A DNA stretch of 64,000 nucleotides. Origin: Oscillospiraceae bacterium. GTDB taxonomy: Bacteria > Bacillota > Clostridia > Oscillospirales > Oscillospiraceae. The notes beneath the pieces were generated by a model. It saw nothing but the letters and a program-made list of their open reading frames with translations. It was not told the origin of the DNA and made no database searches. The stretch spans positions 1 to 64,000 of the forward strand of contig CACZKM010000003.1 of the NCBI GenBank assembly GCA_902781745.1. Direction: 5' to 3'. A program made the translations under genes and the position numbers. Of this stretch, positions 54,836-63,944 are shown piece by piece (positions within the stretch are counted from its first letter, which is position 1; every line of letters starts with the position of its first letter).

Positions 54836-56155
54836 TCACCCGTACCGGGCGTTGATGTTGGCCTTGATGTCCTTGACGATCTCCTCGGTCTCCGGGTCCT
54901 CCTTGCACAGCTTTTCGATCCGGCTGATGGAGTGGAGGATGGTGGAGTGGTCCCGGTCCCCGAACTCCTTGCCGATCTCCGCCAGGGAGAGCTTGGTGAG
55001 CTGCCGGGTGAGGAAGATGGCGATCTGCCGGGCCTTGTTGGTCTCCTTGGTGCGGCCGTGGCCCCGAAGGGCGCTCTCCTCGATGTCGTAGAACTTCCCC
55101 ACCTCCTCGATGATGACCTCGGCGGTGGGAAGGATATCCGAGGTGTCCTTTAGAATGTCCCGGACCACCCGGATCACCGTGGAGATGTTGATGTCGCTGT
55201 TCATCAGGTCCCGGTAGGCCAGCATCTTATTGACGGTCCCCTCGATCTGCCGGACGTTGGAGGTGATGTTCTCCGCCACATAGGTCAAAACCTCCTCGGG
55301 GAGCTCGATGCCCATGCGGATGGCCTTGTTCTTGATGATGGCCACTCTGGTCTCATAGTCCGGGGGCACGATGTCCGCCAGCAGACCCCATTCGAACCGG
55401 GTCTTCAGCCGGTCCTCCAGCCGGAGCATCTCCTTGGGGGGGCGGTCGGAGGTGAAGACGATCTGCTTCTTCTCCTCGTAGAGGGCATTGAAGGTGTGGA
55501 ACATCTCCTCCTGGGTGGAGTCCCGCCCGGCGATGAACTGCACGTCGTCCATAAGAAAGACGTCCGCCGAGCGGTACTTGGCCCGGAACGCCTCGTTCTC
55601 CCGCTTCTGGATGGAGGTGATGAGCTCGTTGGTGAAGGCGTCTCCCCGGACATAGATGATCTTCCAGTCGGGGTGGGTGTTGTGGATCTCCCGGGCGATG
55701 GCGTAGAGCAGATGGGTCTTTCCCAGGCCGGACTCTCCGTAGATGAAGAGGGGATTGTAGGTCTGGCCGGGCATGGTGGCCACCGCCTGAGCCGCCGCGT
55801 GGGCGAACTTGTTGGAGTTGCCCACCACGAAGCGCTCGAAGGTGTAGTTCTCCGTGCCGGGGAAGAACCGCTGGGCCTCGGACTGCTGCCGGGCGTACCG
55901 CTCCTTCTCCTCCCGGCTGATGATCACCGCCTCCAGGTCAGCGGAGAAGAGGTCGTAGAGGGCCTTTTTGATATCCGGCAGATACCGGTCCTTGACCACG
56001 TCCCGCTTGAAGGGGACGGGGATGCACAAAATGAAGCGGTCCTCGGCCAGAGCCACGGGCTCGGCTTCCTCGAACCAGGTGGACAGGGTGGTGGGGGTCA
56101 TGGTCTCTCCCAGGATGGCCAGCACCCGGTCCCAGATCTCTTGGGCGGAGTTCAT
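54836..56155 (-). CDS. dnaA: Chromosomal replication initiator DnaA
   Basis: A 439-residue AAA+ initiator that binds DnaA boxes and opens the origin. Domain I is the N-terminal ~85 residues; the P-loop is GESGLGKTHLLYA, Walker B VFLMDDVQFI. The DNA-binding domain IV ends with KEFGDRDHSTILHSI, containing the DnaA signature. The linker domain II is very short. The start follows AAAAGGAGACG. It lies leftward, dnaN following after the box-rich spacer. Confidence 0.98.
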   Translation of the reverse strand: MNSAQEIWDRVLAILGETMTPTTLSTWFEEAEPVALAEDRFILCIPVPFKRDVVKDRYLPDIKKALYDLFSADLEAVIISREEKERYARQQSEAQRFFPGTENYTFERFVVGNSNKFAHAAAQAVATMPGQTYNPLFIYGESGLGKTHLLYAIAREIHNTHPDWKIIYVRGDAFTNELITSIQKRENEAFRAKYRSADVFLMDDVQFIAGRDSTQEEMFHTFNALYEEKKQIVFTSDRPPKEMLRLEDRLKTRFEWGLLADIVPPDYETRVAIIKNKAIRMGIELPEEVLTYVAENITSNVRQIEGTVNKMLAYRDLMNSDINISTVIRVVRDILKDTSDILPTAEVIIEEVGKFYDIEESALRGHGRTKETNKARQIAIFLTRQLTKLSLAEIGKEFGDRDHSTILHSISRIEKLCKEDPETEEIVKDIKANINARYG

Positions 56156-56262
56156 GGATCGTCTCCTTTTCTCTGTCTGAAAGGCGGCGCGATACGCCGG
56201 AAAAGAGGGCCTCTCTGTTGGCGGAAAAACGGAAAAAAACAGAGGGGCACATTAACTGATTT

Positions 56263-56291
56263 ATTATATCAGAAGATTGCCCTGTTCGCAA
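56263..56291 (-). promoter_or_regulatory. dnaA promoter
   Basis: TTGCGA, a 17-base spacer and a perfect TATAAT, about 105 bases before the start. The dnaA-rpmH spacer (56156-56617) also contains AT-rich sequence at 56305-56320 and a small GCCCGAAATCGGG hairpin, and no other gene. Confidence 0.8.
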
Positions 56292-56461
56292 GGAAAAATG
56301 GGATTATATTTATATTATAAGGTAAGTTTTTCGCCCGAAATCGGGTCTTCGGTGCAAAAAATTTTTCCCGGAACTTGTGACCTCTCCCCAAAAGGGGCAC
56401 AATATCTTGCGGAGGAAGGCAAAATGACGGGAACGGGCGGAGGCGGCGCGAAAAATTTGGG

Positions 56462-56491
56462 TTGACACGGGGATTTCTTTTCCGCTATAAT
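56462..56491 (+). promoter_or_regulatory. rpmH promoter
   Basis: Perfect TTGACA, an 18-base spacer and perfect TATAAT. A leader of ~120 bases precedes rpmH. Confidence 0.85.
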
Positions 56492-56617
56492 ATCCTTTGC
56501 GTAACCGCGGGGATACCCGTGAAAGCGCCTGTTATTGTCGACCGCGGCCGGGGCGATCCGGCCGTTGTGGTGGGCGGGAGTTCTCCCGCCGGAAAAAGAT
56601 ACAGGAGGTGTATCAGT

Positions 56618-56752
56618 ATGGTTCGTACCTATCAGCCCAAGAAGCGTCAGCGCTCCAAGGAGCACGGGTTCCGCAAGCGTATGGCGACCCGTAACGGCCG
56701 CAAGGTCCTGGCCCGTCGCCGCGCCAGAGGCCGTGCCCGCCTGACCCACTGA
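56618..56752 (+). CDS. rpmH: Ribosomal protein L34
   Basis: A 44-residue, strongly basic large-subunit protein: [19 protein letters not shown], then [18 protein letters not shown]. The ATG at 56618 follows AGGAGGTG. It begins the rightward rpmH-rnpA-yidD-yidC-jag group next to the origin. Confidence 0.97.
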   Translation: MVRTYQPKKRQRSKEHGFRKRMATRNGRKVLARRRARGRARLTH

Positions 56753-56880
56753 TGCCAGGGGCAATCGCATAAAGGAGACAAGGGCGGGGAAGGAACTTCC
56801 ACCGCCCTTATCCAGGTTACAGAGCTTTTTCGGCTGTCGGGCCTTTATGCGGCTGTCTGTGATGTAAGGAGTACCGTTCC

Positions 56881-57234
56881 GTGAACTATACCGTTTCCCT
56901 GAAGGAAAACCGCGTCTTCCGCCGGCTCTACGCCAAGGGGAAGAGCGCGGTGGGCCCCGCCATGGTCCTCTACTGCCGGAAAAACGGCAGGAAGGAGAAC
57001 CGCTTGGGCTTCACGGTGGGGACCAAGCTGGGTCACGCCGTGGTCCGCAACCGGGTCCGCCGCCGCCTGCGGGAGATCTACCGGCTCAACGAGGAGAAGC
57101 TCTCCCCCGGCTATGATATCGTCGTCGTGGCCCGGGTGAAGGCGGTCCACAGCCGGTATGATCAGTTGGAGCGGCAGTTCCTTTCCCTGGCAAACAAGCT
57201 GGGCCTTCTCACCCCGGAGGGACCTGTCTTATGA
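56881..57234 (+). CDS. rnpA: Ribonuclease P protein component
   Basis: A 117-residue basic cofactor of RNase P, which matures tRNA 5' ends. The start is GTG, behind AAGGAGTACC. Family motifs: [21 protein letters not shown] and the RNR motif [28 protein letters not shown] hairpin in the rpmH-rnpA spacer (about 56781-56810) may attenuate read-through. It overlaps yidD by four bases. Confidence 0.96.
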   Translation: MNYTVSLKENRVFRRLYAKGKSAVGPAMVLYCRKNGRKENRLGFTVGTKLGHAVVRNRVRRRLREIYRLNEEKLSPGYDIVVVARVKAVHSRYDQLERQFLSLANKLGLLTPEGPVL

Positions 57235-57449
57235 AAGCCATCCTGCTCTGGATGATCCGATTCTATCGGAAGCACATATCCCCTGCCTTTCCCCCCTGCT
57301 GCCGCTTCATCCCCACCTGCTCGGCCTACGCCCTGGAGGCGGTGGAAAAATACGGCGCCTGGAAGGGGGGCTGGCTGGCTGTGCGCAGGATCCTGCGCTG
57401 CAACCCCTTCCACAAGCAGGACGGCATCGAATACGACCCGGTGCCCTGA
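57231..57449 (+). CDS. yidD: Membrane protein insertion efficiency factor YidD
   Basis: A 72-residue protein with [35 protein letters not shown] and the Cys-containing [13 protein letters not shown]. It assists YidC-dependent membrane insertion. Coupled to rnpA by the overlap and followed by yidC. Confidence 0.95.
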   Translation: MKAILLWMIRFYRKHISPAFPPCCRFIPTCSAYALEAVEKYGAWKGGWLAVRRILRCNPFHKQDGIEYDPVP

Positions 57450-57565
57450 TCACGGGCGGACCCGTCTTCCCGGCCATGGACCGGGAGAGGGACCTGCCAG
57501 CGGTGAGACCGACCGGCGATCCGGCCTAGTGCGCCGGGACCCCATCAACACCTGGAGGCGCTGCC

Positions 57566-58885
57566 ATGAGCATCATCTTAACACCCTTTGCCAAGCTGCT
57601 TTTGCTGTTCTACGACATCACCGGCAGCTATGGTATGTCGCTGCTCCTCTTCTGTCTTGTGATCCGTCTGATCCTCTTCCCCTTCTTCCTGAAGGGCCGG
57701 AAGAGCATGCTCTCCATGAGCGGTCTGACGGAAAAGCAGAAGGTGCTGCAGCAGAAGTACGCCCGGGACCGGCAGAAATACAGCGAGGAGCTCCAGAAGC
57801 TCTACGACGAGGAGGGCATCAAGCCCTCCAGCGGCTGTCTGTGGTCCTTCCTCCCCCTGCCCTTCCTGATGGCCATTTACGGCATCATCCGCCGGCCTCT
57901 GACCTACCTCATGAGCATGACCTCGGACAACATCGAGTCCGTGTACTACCTGCTCTATAACGAGACCCTCAGCGGACGGAGCGCCAACGCGGAGCTGTCC
58001 ATGGCCCAGGACGTGTTCATCAACTACGACAAGATCGTCTCGGCCATCCCCGACCTGGCCAACATGCCCAAGATCGACTTCTCCTTCCTGGGCCTGAACC
58101 TCACCGAGACCCCCCACTTCATGTTCTGGAACCAGGAGAACGTGGGCTATGCCTTCGGCCTGTGGCTCATCCCCGTGGTCTCCGCCGTGCTCAGCGTGGT
58201 GTCCATGATCGTCACCAACCGCATCAACGCCAGCATCCTGGGCACCGAGAAGGTCATCGACCAGAGCCAGCGGACCACCATGATCATCATGCCCCTGTTC
58301 TCCCTGTGGATCTGCTTCACCCTCCCCGCCGCCCTGGGCGTGTACTGGATCGGCAACAGCATCGTGGCCATTCTCCAGGAGATCGCCAACATCCCCTTCC
58401 TGAAAAAGCACCTGGTCAAGCTGGAGGCGGACAAGGTCAAGCGGAAGGAGGAGGCCAAGGAGCGGGTCAAGCAGGAAAAGAAGGCCCAGGCCGAGGCCAA
58501 GAAAAAGGCCCAGGAGGAAATGCGCCGCATCCAGATGGAGCGGAAGCTGAACAAGAGCGTCGCCGGCGCCAGCCGGGAGGGCCTGCGGGCCTACGCCCGG
58601 GGCCGGATGTACGACCCCGACCGCTATCCCTCCTTCCCCTACCAGGACCCCAACGAGCTCATCCTTGCCAAGCTGGCCCAGATAGAGGAGGCCAAGGCCT
58701 CCAAGGGCAAGAAAAAGACCCAGGCCGCCGCGCCCGCGGAGCCCGAGGCCCAGCAGCCCGCCGCCCAGGAGGTCCCGGAGACCGTCCAGGCCGTGGAGGC
58801 CCCCGCCCCCGAGGCCGAGGTCGCCGAGGAGGCCTTTGTGGAGGAATCCTTCCTGGAGGAGCCGGAAGGCACGGAAGAAGAGTAA
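57566..58885 (+). CDS. yidC: Membrane protein insertase YidC (Oxa1 family)
   Basis: A 439-residue insertase. The conserved core has a hydrophobic start (MSLLLFCLVIRLILFPFF), a basic cytoplasmic hairpin (KSMLSMSGLTEKQKVLQQKY), the hydrophilic-groove Arg near LVIRLI, and later segments around LPLPFLMAIYG and FTLPAALGVYWI. No lipoprotein signal is seen. The C-terminal ~165 residues form a long highly charged Lys/Glu/Ala helix followed by an acidic Pro/Ala-rich tail. The basic part could contact ribosomes. Confidence 0.95.
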   Translation: MSIILTPFAKLLLLFYDITGSYGMSLLLFCLVIRLILFPFFLKGRKSMLSMSGLTEKQKVLQQKYARDRQKYSEELQKLYDEEGIKPSSGCLWSFLPLPFLMAIYGIIRRPLTYLMSMTSDNIESVYYLLYNETLSGRSANAELSMAQDVFINYDKIVSAIPDLANMPKIDFSFLGLNLTETPHFMFWNQENVGYAFGLWLIPVVSAVLSVVSMIVTNRINASILGTEKVIDQSQRTTMIIMPLFSLWICFTLPAALGVYWIGNSIVAILQEIANIPFLKKHLVKLEADKVKRKEEAKERVKQEKKAQAEAKKKAQEEMRRIQMERKLNKSVAGASREGLRAYARGRMYDPDRYPSFPYQDPNELILAKLAQIEEAKASKGKKKTQAAAPAEPEAQQPAAQEVPETVQAVEAPAPEAEVAEEAFVEESFLEEPEGTEEE

Positions 58886-58926
58886 GTCGCCCACACTACG
58901 CAAACCACTAAGGAGACGAACACCTT

Positions 58927-59772
58927 ATGATCAAAACATTGGAAACCACCGGCAGGACCGAAGAGGCTGCCGTTCAGAGCGCCCTGGACCAGTTGGGTCT
59001 GGACCGGGACAGCGTCTCTGTGGAGATCCTGGAGCGGGCCAAGAAGGGCTTTCTCGGCATCGGCGGCACCCTGGCCAAGGTGAAGGTGACCTATGAGGTC
59101 CCCGACCCCGTGGAGCCTGTGAAGGCCGCCCCCGCCGCTCCCCCGGTCGTCGAGACCCCCGCTCCCGCTGTGAAGGAGGCCCCTGCTGCCCCTGTGGAGA
59201 AAGCCCCCGTTGTGGAGGCCGCCCCGGAACCCGCCCCCCCGGCCCCCGTGGAAGAGGGACCCGCTGTGGAAGCCCCCCCTGAGGAGGAGATCCCGGAGGC
59301 CCCCGCCGACCTGGAGGGCCGCATCCGCGCCTTCCTGTCCGGTCTGCTGGAGCACATGGGCATCGAGGCGGAGATCAACGTGGGTCCCAAGACCGAGAAC
59401 GGCATCCTGGTGACTCTGGAGGGCCCCAAGCTGGGGGCGCTTATCGGCCACCGGGGGGAGACCCTGGACGCGGTGCAGCAGCTGACCAACTACTCGGTCA
59501 ACCGGGGCCGCACCCACCGGACCCGCATTCACATCGACGCGGAGAACTACCGGGCCAAGCGGGAGGAATCCCTGAAGCGGCTGGCCAACAAGGTGGCCGG
59601 GAAGGTGGTCAAGTACCGCCGGAACATCACCCTGGAGCCCATGAACGCCTACGAGCGCCATGTGATCCACGAGGCCCTGCAGGATTACCCCGACGTGATC
59701 ACCTATTCCACCGGGACCGAGCCCAACCGCCGCACGGTGGTGGCCTTCTCCCGTGGAAAACACGCATACTAA
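58927..59772 (+). CDS. jag: Jag/KhpB RNA-binding protein
   Basis: A 281-residue protein with an N-terminal Jag domain (TLETTGRTEEAAVQSAL and FLGIGGT), an 80-residue Pro/Ala/Glu linker, a KH domain (LGALIGHRGETLDAVQQL) and a C-terminal R3H domain (MNAYERHVIHEALQDY). With KhpA it regulates cell elongation and division genes post-transcriptionally in other Firmicutes. It follows yidC as usual. Confidence 0.95.
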   Translation: MIKTLETTGRTEEAAVQSALDQLGLDRDSVSVEILERAKKGFLGIGGTLAKVKVTYEVPDPVEPVKAAPAAPPVVETPAPAVKEAPAAPVEKAPVVEAAPEPAPPAPVEEGPAVEAPPEEEIPEAPADLEGRIRAFLSGLLEHMGIEAEINVGPKTENGILVTLEGPKLGALIGHRGETLDAVQQLTNYSVNRGRTHRTRIHIDAENYRAKREESLKRLANKVAGKVVKYRRNITLEPMNAYERHVIHEALQDYPDVITYSTGTEPNRRTVVAFSRGKHAY

Positions 59773-59792
59773 TAAGTTTGACACAGAAAAAG

Positions 59793-59826
59793 AACGGCGG
59801 GGGGCTTGTACTTCCGCCGTTTTTTC
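59793..59826 (+). terminator. Terminator of the rpmH-jag operon
   Basis: 8-bp stem AACGGCGG / CCGCCGTT with a 13-base loop, followed by TTTTTT. Confidence 0.85.
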
Positions 59827-59834
59827 TGTATGAT
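59806..59834 (+). promoter_or_regulatory. Promoter of the esterase gene, overlapping the terminator
   Basis: TTGTAC in the terminator loop, a 17-base spacer and TATGAT. The spacer is formed by the descending stem and T-run of the terminator. Confidence 0.6.
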
Positions 59835-59863
59835 GGGGTATAGTGTAAAAGGAGGGATGCGCC

Positions 59864-60829
59864 ATGACGTTCCGAGACCGTATCCACCCCCAGCTTCGCG
59901 GCTGGTACGACGCCTCCGGCGGCTTTGACTTCGACCACCTGGAGGAATTCGTTGCCAAGTGCAACGCCGCCGAGCTGGCCAACCTGAAGGAAGACCCCCT
60001 GGTCTCGGTCCGGGACCGGATGATCCCCGGCCCCGACGGCGCGCCGGAGGTGAAGGTCCGGATCTATCAGCCTGCCAAGGGGGCTGGCCGGCCCCTCCCC
60101 TGCCTCTTCTTCTACCACGGCGGCGGGTTCCTCTTCGGCACGGTATACCGCCAGGAGAACCTGTGCCAGCGGTATGTGAAAAACGTGGGCTGTATGGTGG
60201 TCTCCGTGGAGTACCGCCTGGCCCCCCAGTGGAAGGCCCCAGCCCAGTTGGAGGACTGCTACGCCGCCCTCACCTGGGTCTATGACAACGCCGCCGAGCT
60301 GGGGGTGGACCGGGACCGTCTGGCGGTCTCCGGCCTGTCCGCCGGCGGGAACCTGGCGGCGGCCATGGCCCTGTATGTCCGGGAGAAGAAGGGCCCGAAG
60401 CTCTGCCTGCAGATGCCTCTGTACGCCGAGCTGGACTACACCCTGGACACCCCCTCGGCCCGGGAGATCACGGACACCAAGGTCTGGTGCCGGGACAACT
60501 GCGAAAAGTCCTGGGACAAGGTCCTCAGCCCCGGCAAGCTTCCCTCTCCCTTTGAGTCCCCGGCCCTGGCCAAGGACCTGACGGGGCTGCCGCCTCTCTT
60601 CTCCTACATCGGGCAGTTGGACCCCGGGCGGGATGAGAATATCGCCTATTGGACCCGGCTGATGGACGCGGGGGTGGCGTGTGAATACCACGTGTTCCCG
60701 GGGTGTTATCACTGCTTTGAGCTCAGCGTGCCGGATGCCGATTTCAGTAAAGTCGCTTATGAGCTGACCTATGCCGCTTTGAAGCGGGCGTTTGGGGTTG
60801 AGGATGGATCGACCGATCCTGCGGAGTGA
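59864..60829 (+). CDS. Alpha/beta hydrolase, hormone-sensitive-lipase-like esterase
   Basis: A 321-residue cytoplasmic carboxylesterase. The oxyanion motif is YHGGGFLFG, the nucleophile elbow GLSAGGN with the catalytic Ser, and a C-terminal HCFEL with the catalytic His; the acid is probably Asp in QLDPGRDEN. Physiological ester substrates are unknown. In most Firmicutes mnmE follows jag; here this gene takes that place and a repeat island follows, so the origin-distal gene order has been disrupted. Confidence 0.9.
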   Translation: MTFRDRIHPQLRGWYDASGGFDFDHLEEFVAKCNAAELANLKEDPLVSVRDRMIPGPDGAPEVKVRIYQPAKGAGRPLPCLFFYHGGGFLFGTVYRQENLCQRYVKNVGCMVVSVEYRLAPQWKAPAQLEDCYAALTWVYDNAAELGVDRDRLAVSGLSAGGNLAAAMALYVREKKGPKLCLQMPLYAELDYTLDTPSAREITDTKVWCRDNCEKSWDKVLSPGKLPSPFESPALAKDLTGLPPLFSYIGQLDPGRDENIAYWTRLMDAGVACEYHVFPGCYHCFELSVPDADFSKVAYELTYAALKRAFGVEDGSTDPAE

Positions 60830-60849
60830 GGGGGCGTTGTGCCTCGTTG

Positions 60850-61811
60850 TCTGTGGTTCTGCAGTTATGTAGTCTGTTAGGGCGACGCCCTGCGAGTGTC
60901 CTCGCCGGACGGGCGCCCTCCCGGGCGGGTCGAACAGTCCGGGGGACTGTTCGATCAAATCCAAAGCGAAGCAACCTTGATTCTTCCCGGCTTTGGGGGA
61001 AAACGCCAGGGGGTTCCCCCCTGGACCCCCTTGTTTATGAGCGCTCGCGTCGGTGGGGTGTTCTGCTTTCGAAAACTTCTGCACCCGTTCTATTGTGGTG
61101 CAGGTGCTTTCAGTTTCCGACGCATCGAAGTTAGGTTGATGAATACTGGATTTTGTGGGGATAGTTGCTGTTGGCTGCATGGAAGAAGCCCGTAAAAAGC
61201 CTTCCCCCTGGGGGCCGAGAGGCTGGTGCGGCCTAAAAAACATAGTACAGCCTTACAAGAAACGTAGCGCCTCTTGCCTCCCCTTACTAAGGGGAGGGGG
61301 ACCGCCGAAGGCGGTGGAAGGGTGGCTACGTTGCAGGGAGCGATATCGTTGCGATAGAAGACAGGACGTATTGCCTCTTATACGCAGCGATACTGCGTCC
61401 CTTAACGTCTCCACCCCCCAGTCGCCTACGGCGACAGCCCCCCTTGGCAAGGGGGGCCGAGAGGTTTGAGCAACCCCGCAAACAAAGCAAAAGCTGCCCA
61501 CAAATCAGCAAAGGGCTACTATCCCCACATAATCCAAATCTCAACAACCAAACACAAAAACAGTTGCAGGCGGCAACAGCAAGCGACCACATGGCGCGTG
61601 CCAAGCAACGACCGGCGGGATCTCCACGAGTCCCCGGGGTCCAGGGGGGCGCACCCCCCTGGTGCTTTTCCCCCGGCTTTTCCAGAAAAGCCGGAAAGAA
61701 TCAAGGTAGCTTCGCTTTGGATTTGATCGAACAGTCCCCCGGACTGTTCGACCAGGCCGGGCAGGCCACTCCCGGTAGGGCCGCAACCCTACACCGGTGC
61801 GTAACAGCAGG
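60850..61811. repeat. Composite repeat island between the esterase and holB genes (inverted copy of the 51-52 kb island)
   Basis: It contains, in reverse order and orientation to the left island, repeat B (about 60850-61180), an unrelated pair of palindromic arms (about 61198-61470, with CCCCTTACTAAGGGG, GACCGCCGAAGGCGGT and GTCGCCTACGGCGAC), and repeat A (about 61490-61811). Two 25-bp palindromes lie at 60930-60954 and 61727-61751. Frames here are repeat-derived and lack ribosome-binding sites; I see no gene in 60830-61865. Confidence 0.75.
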
Positions 61812-61865
61812 AGTAACCCTCACATTATTTGGAACTATATGAGTATGAGAAGGAGGCCCGGCGCC

Positions 61866-62603
61866 ATGCAACTGGATCAAACCCTCCAGGCGCGTATGAA
61901 CCACCGCCGCCTGGCCCACGCCTACCTCCTCACCGGCCGGGACCGCCGGGAGCTGGCCGACACCCTGGCCGCCGCTCTGGTCTGCACCGGGGACGCCCCC
62001 CCCTGCATGGCCTGCACCGCCTGCCGGAAGGCCACTCAGAACATCCACCCCGACGTGGTCCGCCTGGACCCCGACGGGGAGGGGCTGAAGGCCGAGGCCG
62101 TCCGGGACCTCCGGGCCGACGCCTACATCCGCCCCAACGAGGCCCAGCGGAAGGTCTACATCCTCTGCCACAGCGAGCTGCTCAACCCCACGGGGCAGAA
62201 CATCCTGCTGAAACTCATCGAGGAGGGCCCGGCCTACGCCGCCTTCCTCTTCCTCACCCCCAACCCCGAGCTCCTGCTCCCCACCATCCGCTCCCGGTGC
62301 GAGACCCTCCGGGCCCCCGGCGAGGAGGAGCAGGCCGCCACCGAGGACGGGAAGATTTTGGCGGATTATATCCTCAACAGGGCCTCCCCGGCGGAGACTC
62401 TGCCCTTCCTGGTGGCCTTGGAGAAGCGGGACCGGGGAGAGATCGCCGCCCTCCTGGCGGAGACCGCCGCCCGGCTCACCGAAGCCGCGAAGGAAAATCC
62501 CTCGGTGCTGGCGGTGCTGGACCGTCTGGATCCCATCCGGGCGGCCTGTGAATTCAACATCAGCGCCGGCCACCTGGCCGGCTGGATCGCCTCCGTCCTG
62601 TAA
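61866..62603 (+). CDS. holB: DNA polymerase III delta' subunit
   Basis: A 245-residue clamp-loader subunit, somewhat short for the family. The zinc finger is CMACTACRKATQNIHPDV; then KVYILCHSELLNPTGQN and LLKLIEEGPAYAAFLFLTPNP. The Walker A region is degenerate (LLTGRDRREL), as expected for delta'. The ATG at 61866 follows AAGGAGG; the ATG at 61797 lies in repeat sequence. It precedes ricT as in the B. subtilis yaaT region. Confidence 0.9.
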   Translation: MQLDQTLQARMNHRRLAHAYLLTGRDRRELADTLAAALVCTGDAPPCMACTACRKATQNIHPDVVRLDPDGEGLKAEAVRDLRADAYIRPNEAQRKVYILCHSELLNPTGQNILLKLIEEGPAYAAFLFLTPNPELLLPTIRSRCETLRAPGEEEQAATEDGKILADYILNRASPAETLPFLVALEKRDRGEIAALLAETAARLTEAAKENPSVLAVLDRLDPIRAACEFNISAGHLAGWIASVL

Positions 62604-62639
62604 GGGACCGGAGGGGCAATCAAGAAGGAGAAACCCAAT

Positions 62640-63944
62640 ATGGAAGAACGGATCAGCGTTCGCTTCCGCAGCGAAGGCAAGCAATATGATTTCGACCCCC
62701 GGGGCCTGCGGTGTATGCCCGGGGACGGTCTCATCGTGGAGACCGCCAACGGACTGGAGTACGGCGTGTGCAGCCGGGCCAACTTCTCCCAGGAGGAGGG
62801 CCGGGCCCGGGGGGGCACCCTCCGCCCCGTGATCCGCAAGGCCACCGCGGACGACCTGGTCACGGTGGCGCGCAACCGGGAGAAGGAGAAATACGCCTTT
62901 AAGGTCTGCCAGGAGAAGATCGCCGAGCACGGCCTGGACATGAAGCTGGTCAGCGTGGAGTGCAGCTTTGAGGGGAACAAGATCCTCTTTTTCTTCACCT
63001 CCGAGGGCCGGGTGGATTTCCGCAACCTGGTGAAGAGCCTGGCGGGGGTCTTCCACACCCGCATCGAGCTCCGGCAGATCGGCATCCGGGACGAGGCCAA
63101 GCTCCTGGGGGGCCTGGGCATCTGCGGGCGGCCCTTCTGCTGCTCCTCCTTCCTGCGGGAGTTCCAGCCGGTGTCCATCAAGATGGCCAAGACCCAGAAT
63201 CTGTCCTTGAACCCAACGAAAATCTCCGGCACCTGCGGGCGGCTCATGTGCTGCCTGAAATACGAGCAGGCCGCCTATGAGGACCTGATGAAGGACGCCC
63301 CCCGGATGGACTCCTTTGTGGAGACCCCCGACGGGGCGGGGACCATCATCAGCGTCAACACCCTCCGGGAAAAGGTCCGGGTCCGCCTGGACAGCGAGCC
63401 CGACACCCTCCGGACCTACTACAACAGCGAGATCCGGGTGATCCGCAGCGGCAAGGGCAAGCGGCCCGAGGGCTATGTGGAGCCCCCCAAGGAGGAGCTG
63501 GCCCTGCTGCGGCGGGGCAGCGAGTCCCCCGAGGACCAGCTTCGCCGGGAACAGGCCGCCCTGGCCGCCGCCCTGGACAGCTTCATGGCCGAGCAGACCG
63601 GAGACGCCGCCCGGGAGCAGGCCGACCGGGTCTCCTCCCGCCGGTCCCGGTCCCGCCGGGGAAGCGGCAAGCCCGCCGAGGCCAAGCAGCAGCCCCCCAA
63701 GGCTGCCGTTCCCGACGGGGCAGATCAGCCCGCCCAGAAGAAGGAGGGCGGCGGTCACCGCCACCGCCACCGGGGCCACCGGGGCGGCGGCAGCAAGTCC
63801 GCCCAGCACGGGGAGGCCAGGAGCCCGGCGCCCCAGCCCAAGCCCAGTGAGGGCGGGGAAAAGAAATCCTCCGGCCGCAGGTGGCATCACCACCGGGGAC
63901 GGAGGAAGTCCGGCGGGGGAAAGCCCGCCGGCGGGAGTGAATAA
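62640..63944 (+). CDS. ricT: PSP1-domain protein RicT (YaaT-like)
   Basis: A 434-residue protein. The PSP1 core (about 1-270) has GDGLIVETANGLEYGVC, FFFTSEGRVDFRNLVKSLA and two cysteine clusters, CGRPFCCSSF and CGRLMCCLKYE, the ligands of the iron-sulfur clusters in the Ric complex. In B. subtilis RicT, with RicA and RicF, acts on RNase Y-dependent mRNA maturation. The C-terminal ~150 residues are an Arg/Lys/His/Gly/Pro-rich disordered tail, longer than usual, which could bind RNA. It starts 36 bases after holB. Confidence 0.9.
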   Translation: MEERISVRFRSEGKQYDFDPRGLRCMPGDGLIVETANGLEYGVCSRANFSQEEGRARGGTLRPVIRKATADDLVTVARNREKEKYAFKVCQEKIAEHGLDMKLVSVECSFEGNKILFFFTSEGRVDFRNLVKSLAGVFHTRIELRQIGIRDEAKLLGGLGICGRPFCCSSFLREFQPVSIKMAKTQNLSLNPTKISGTCGRLMCCLKYEQAAYEDLMKDAPRMDSFVETPDGAGTIISVNTLREKVRVRLDSEPDTLRTYYNSEIRVIRSGKGKRPEGYVEPPKEELALLRRGSESPEDQLRREQAALAAALDSFMAEQTGDAAREQADRVSSRRSRSRRGSGKPAEAKQQPPKAAVPDGADQPAQKKEGGGHRHRHRGHRGGGSKSAQHGEARSPAPQPKPSEGGEKKSSGRRWHHHRGRRKSGGGKPAGGSE

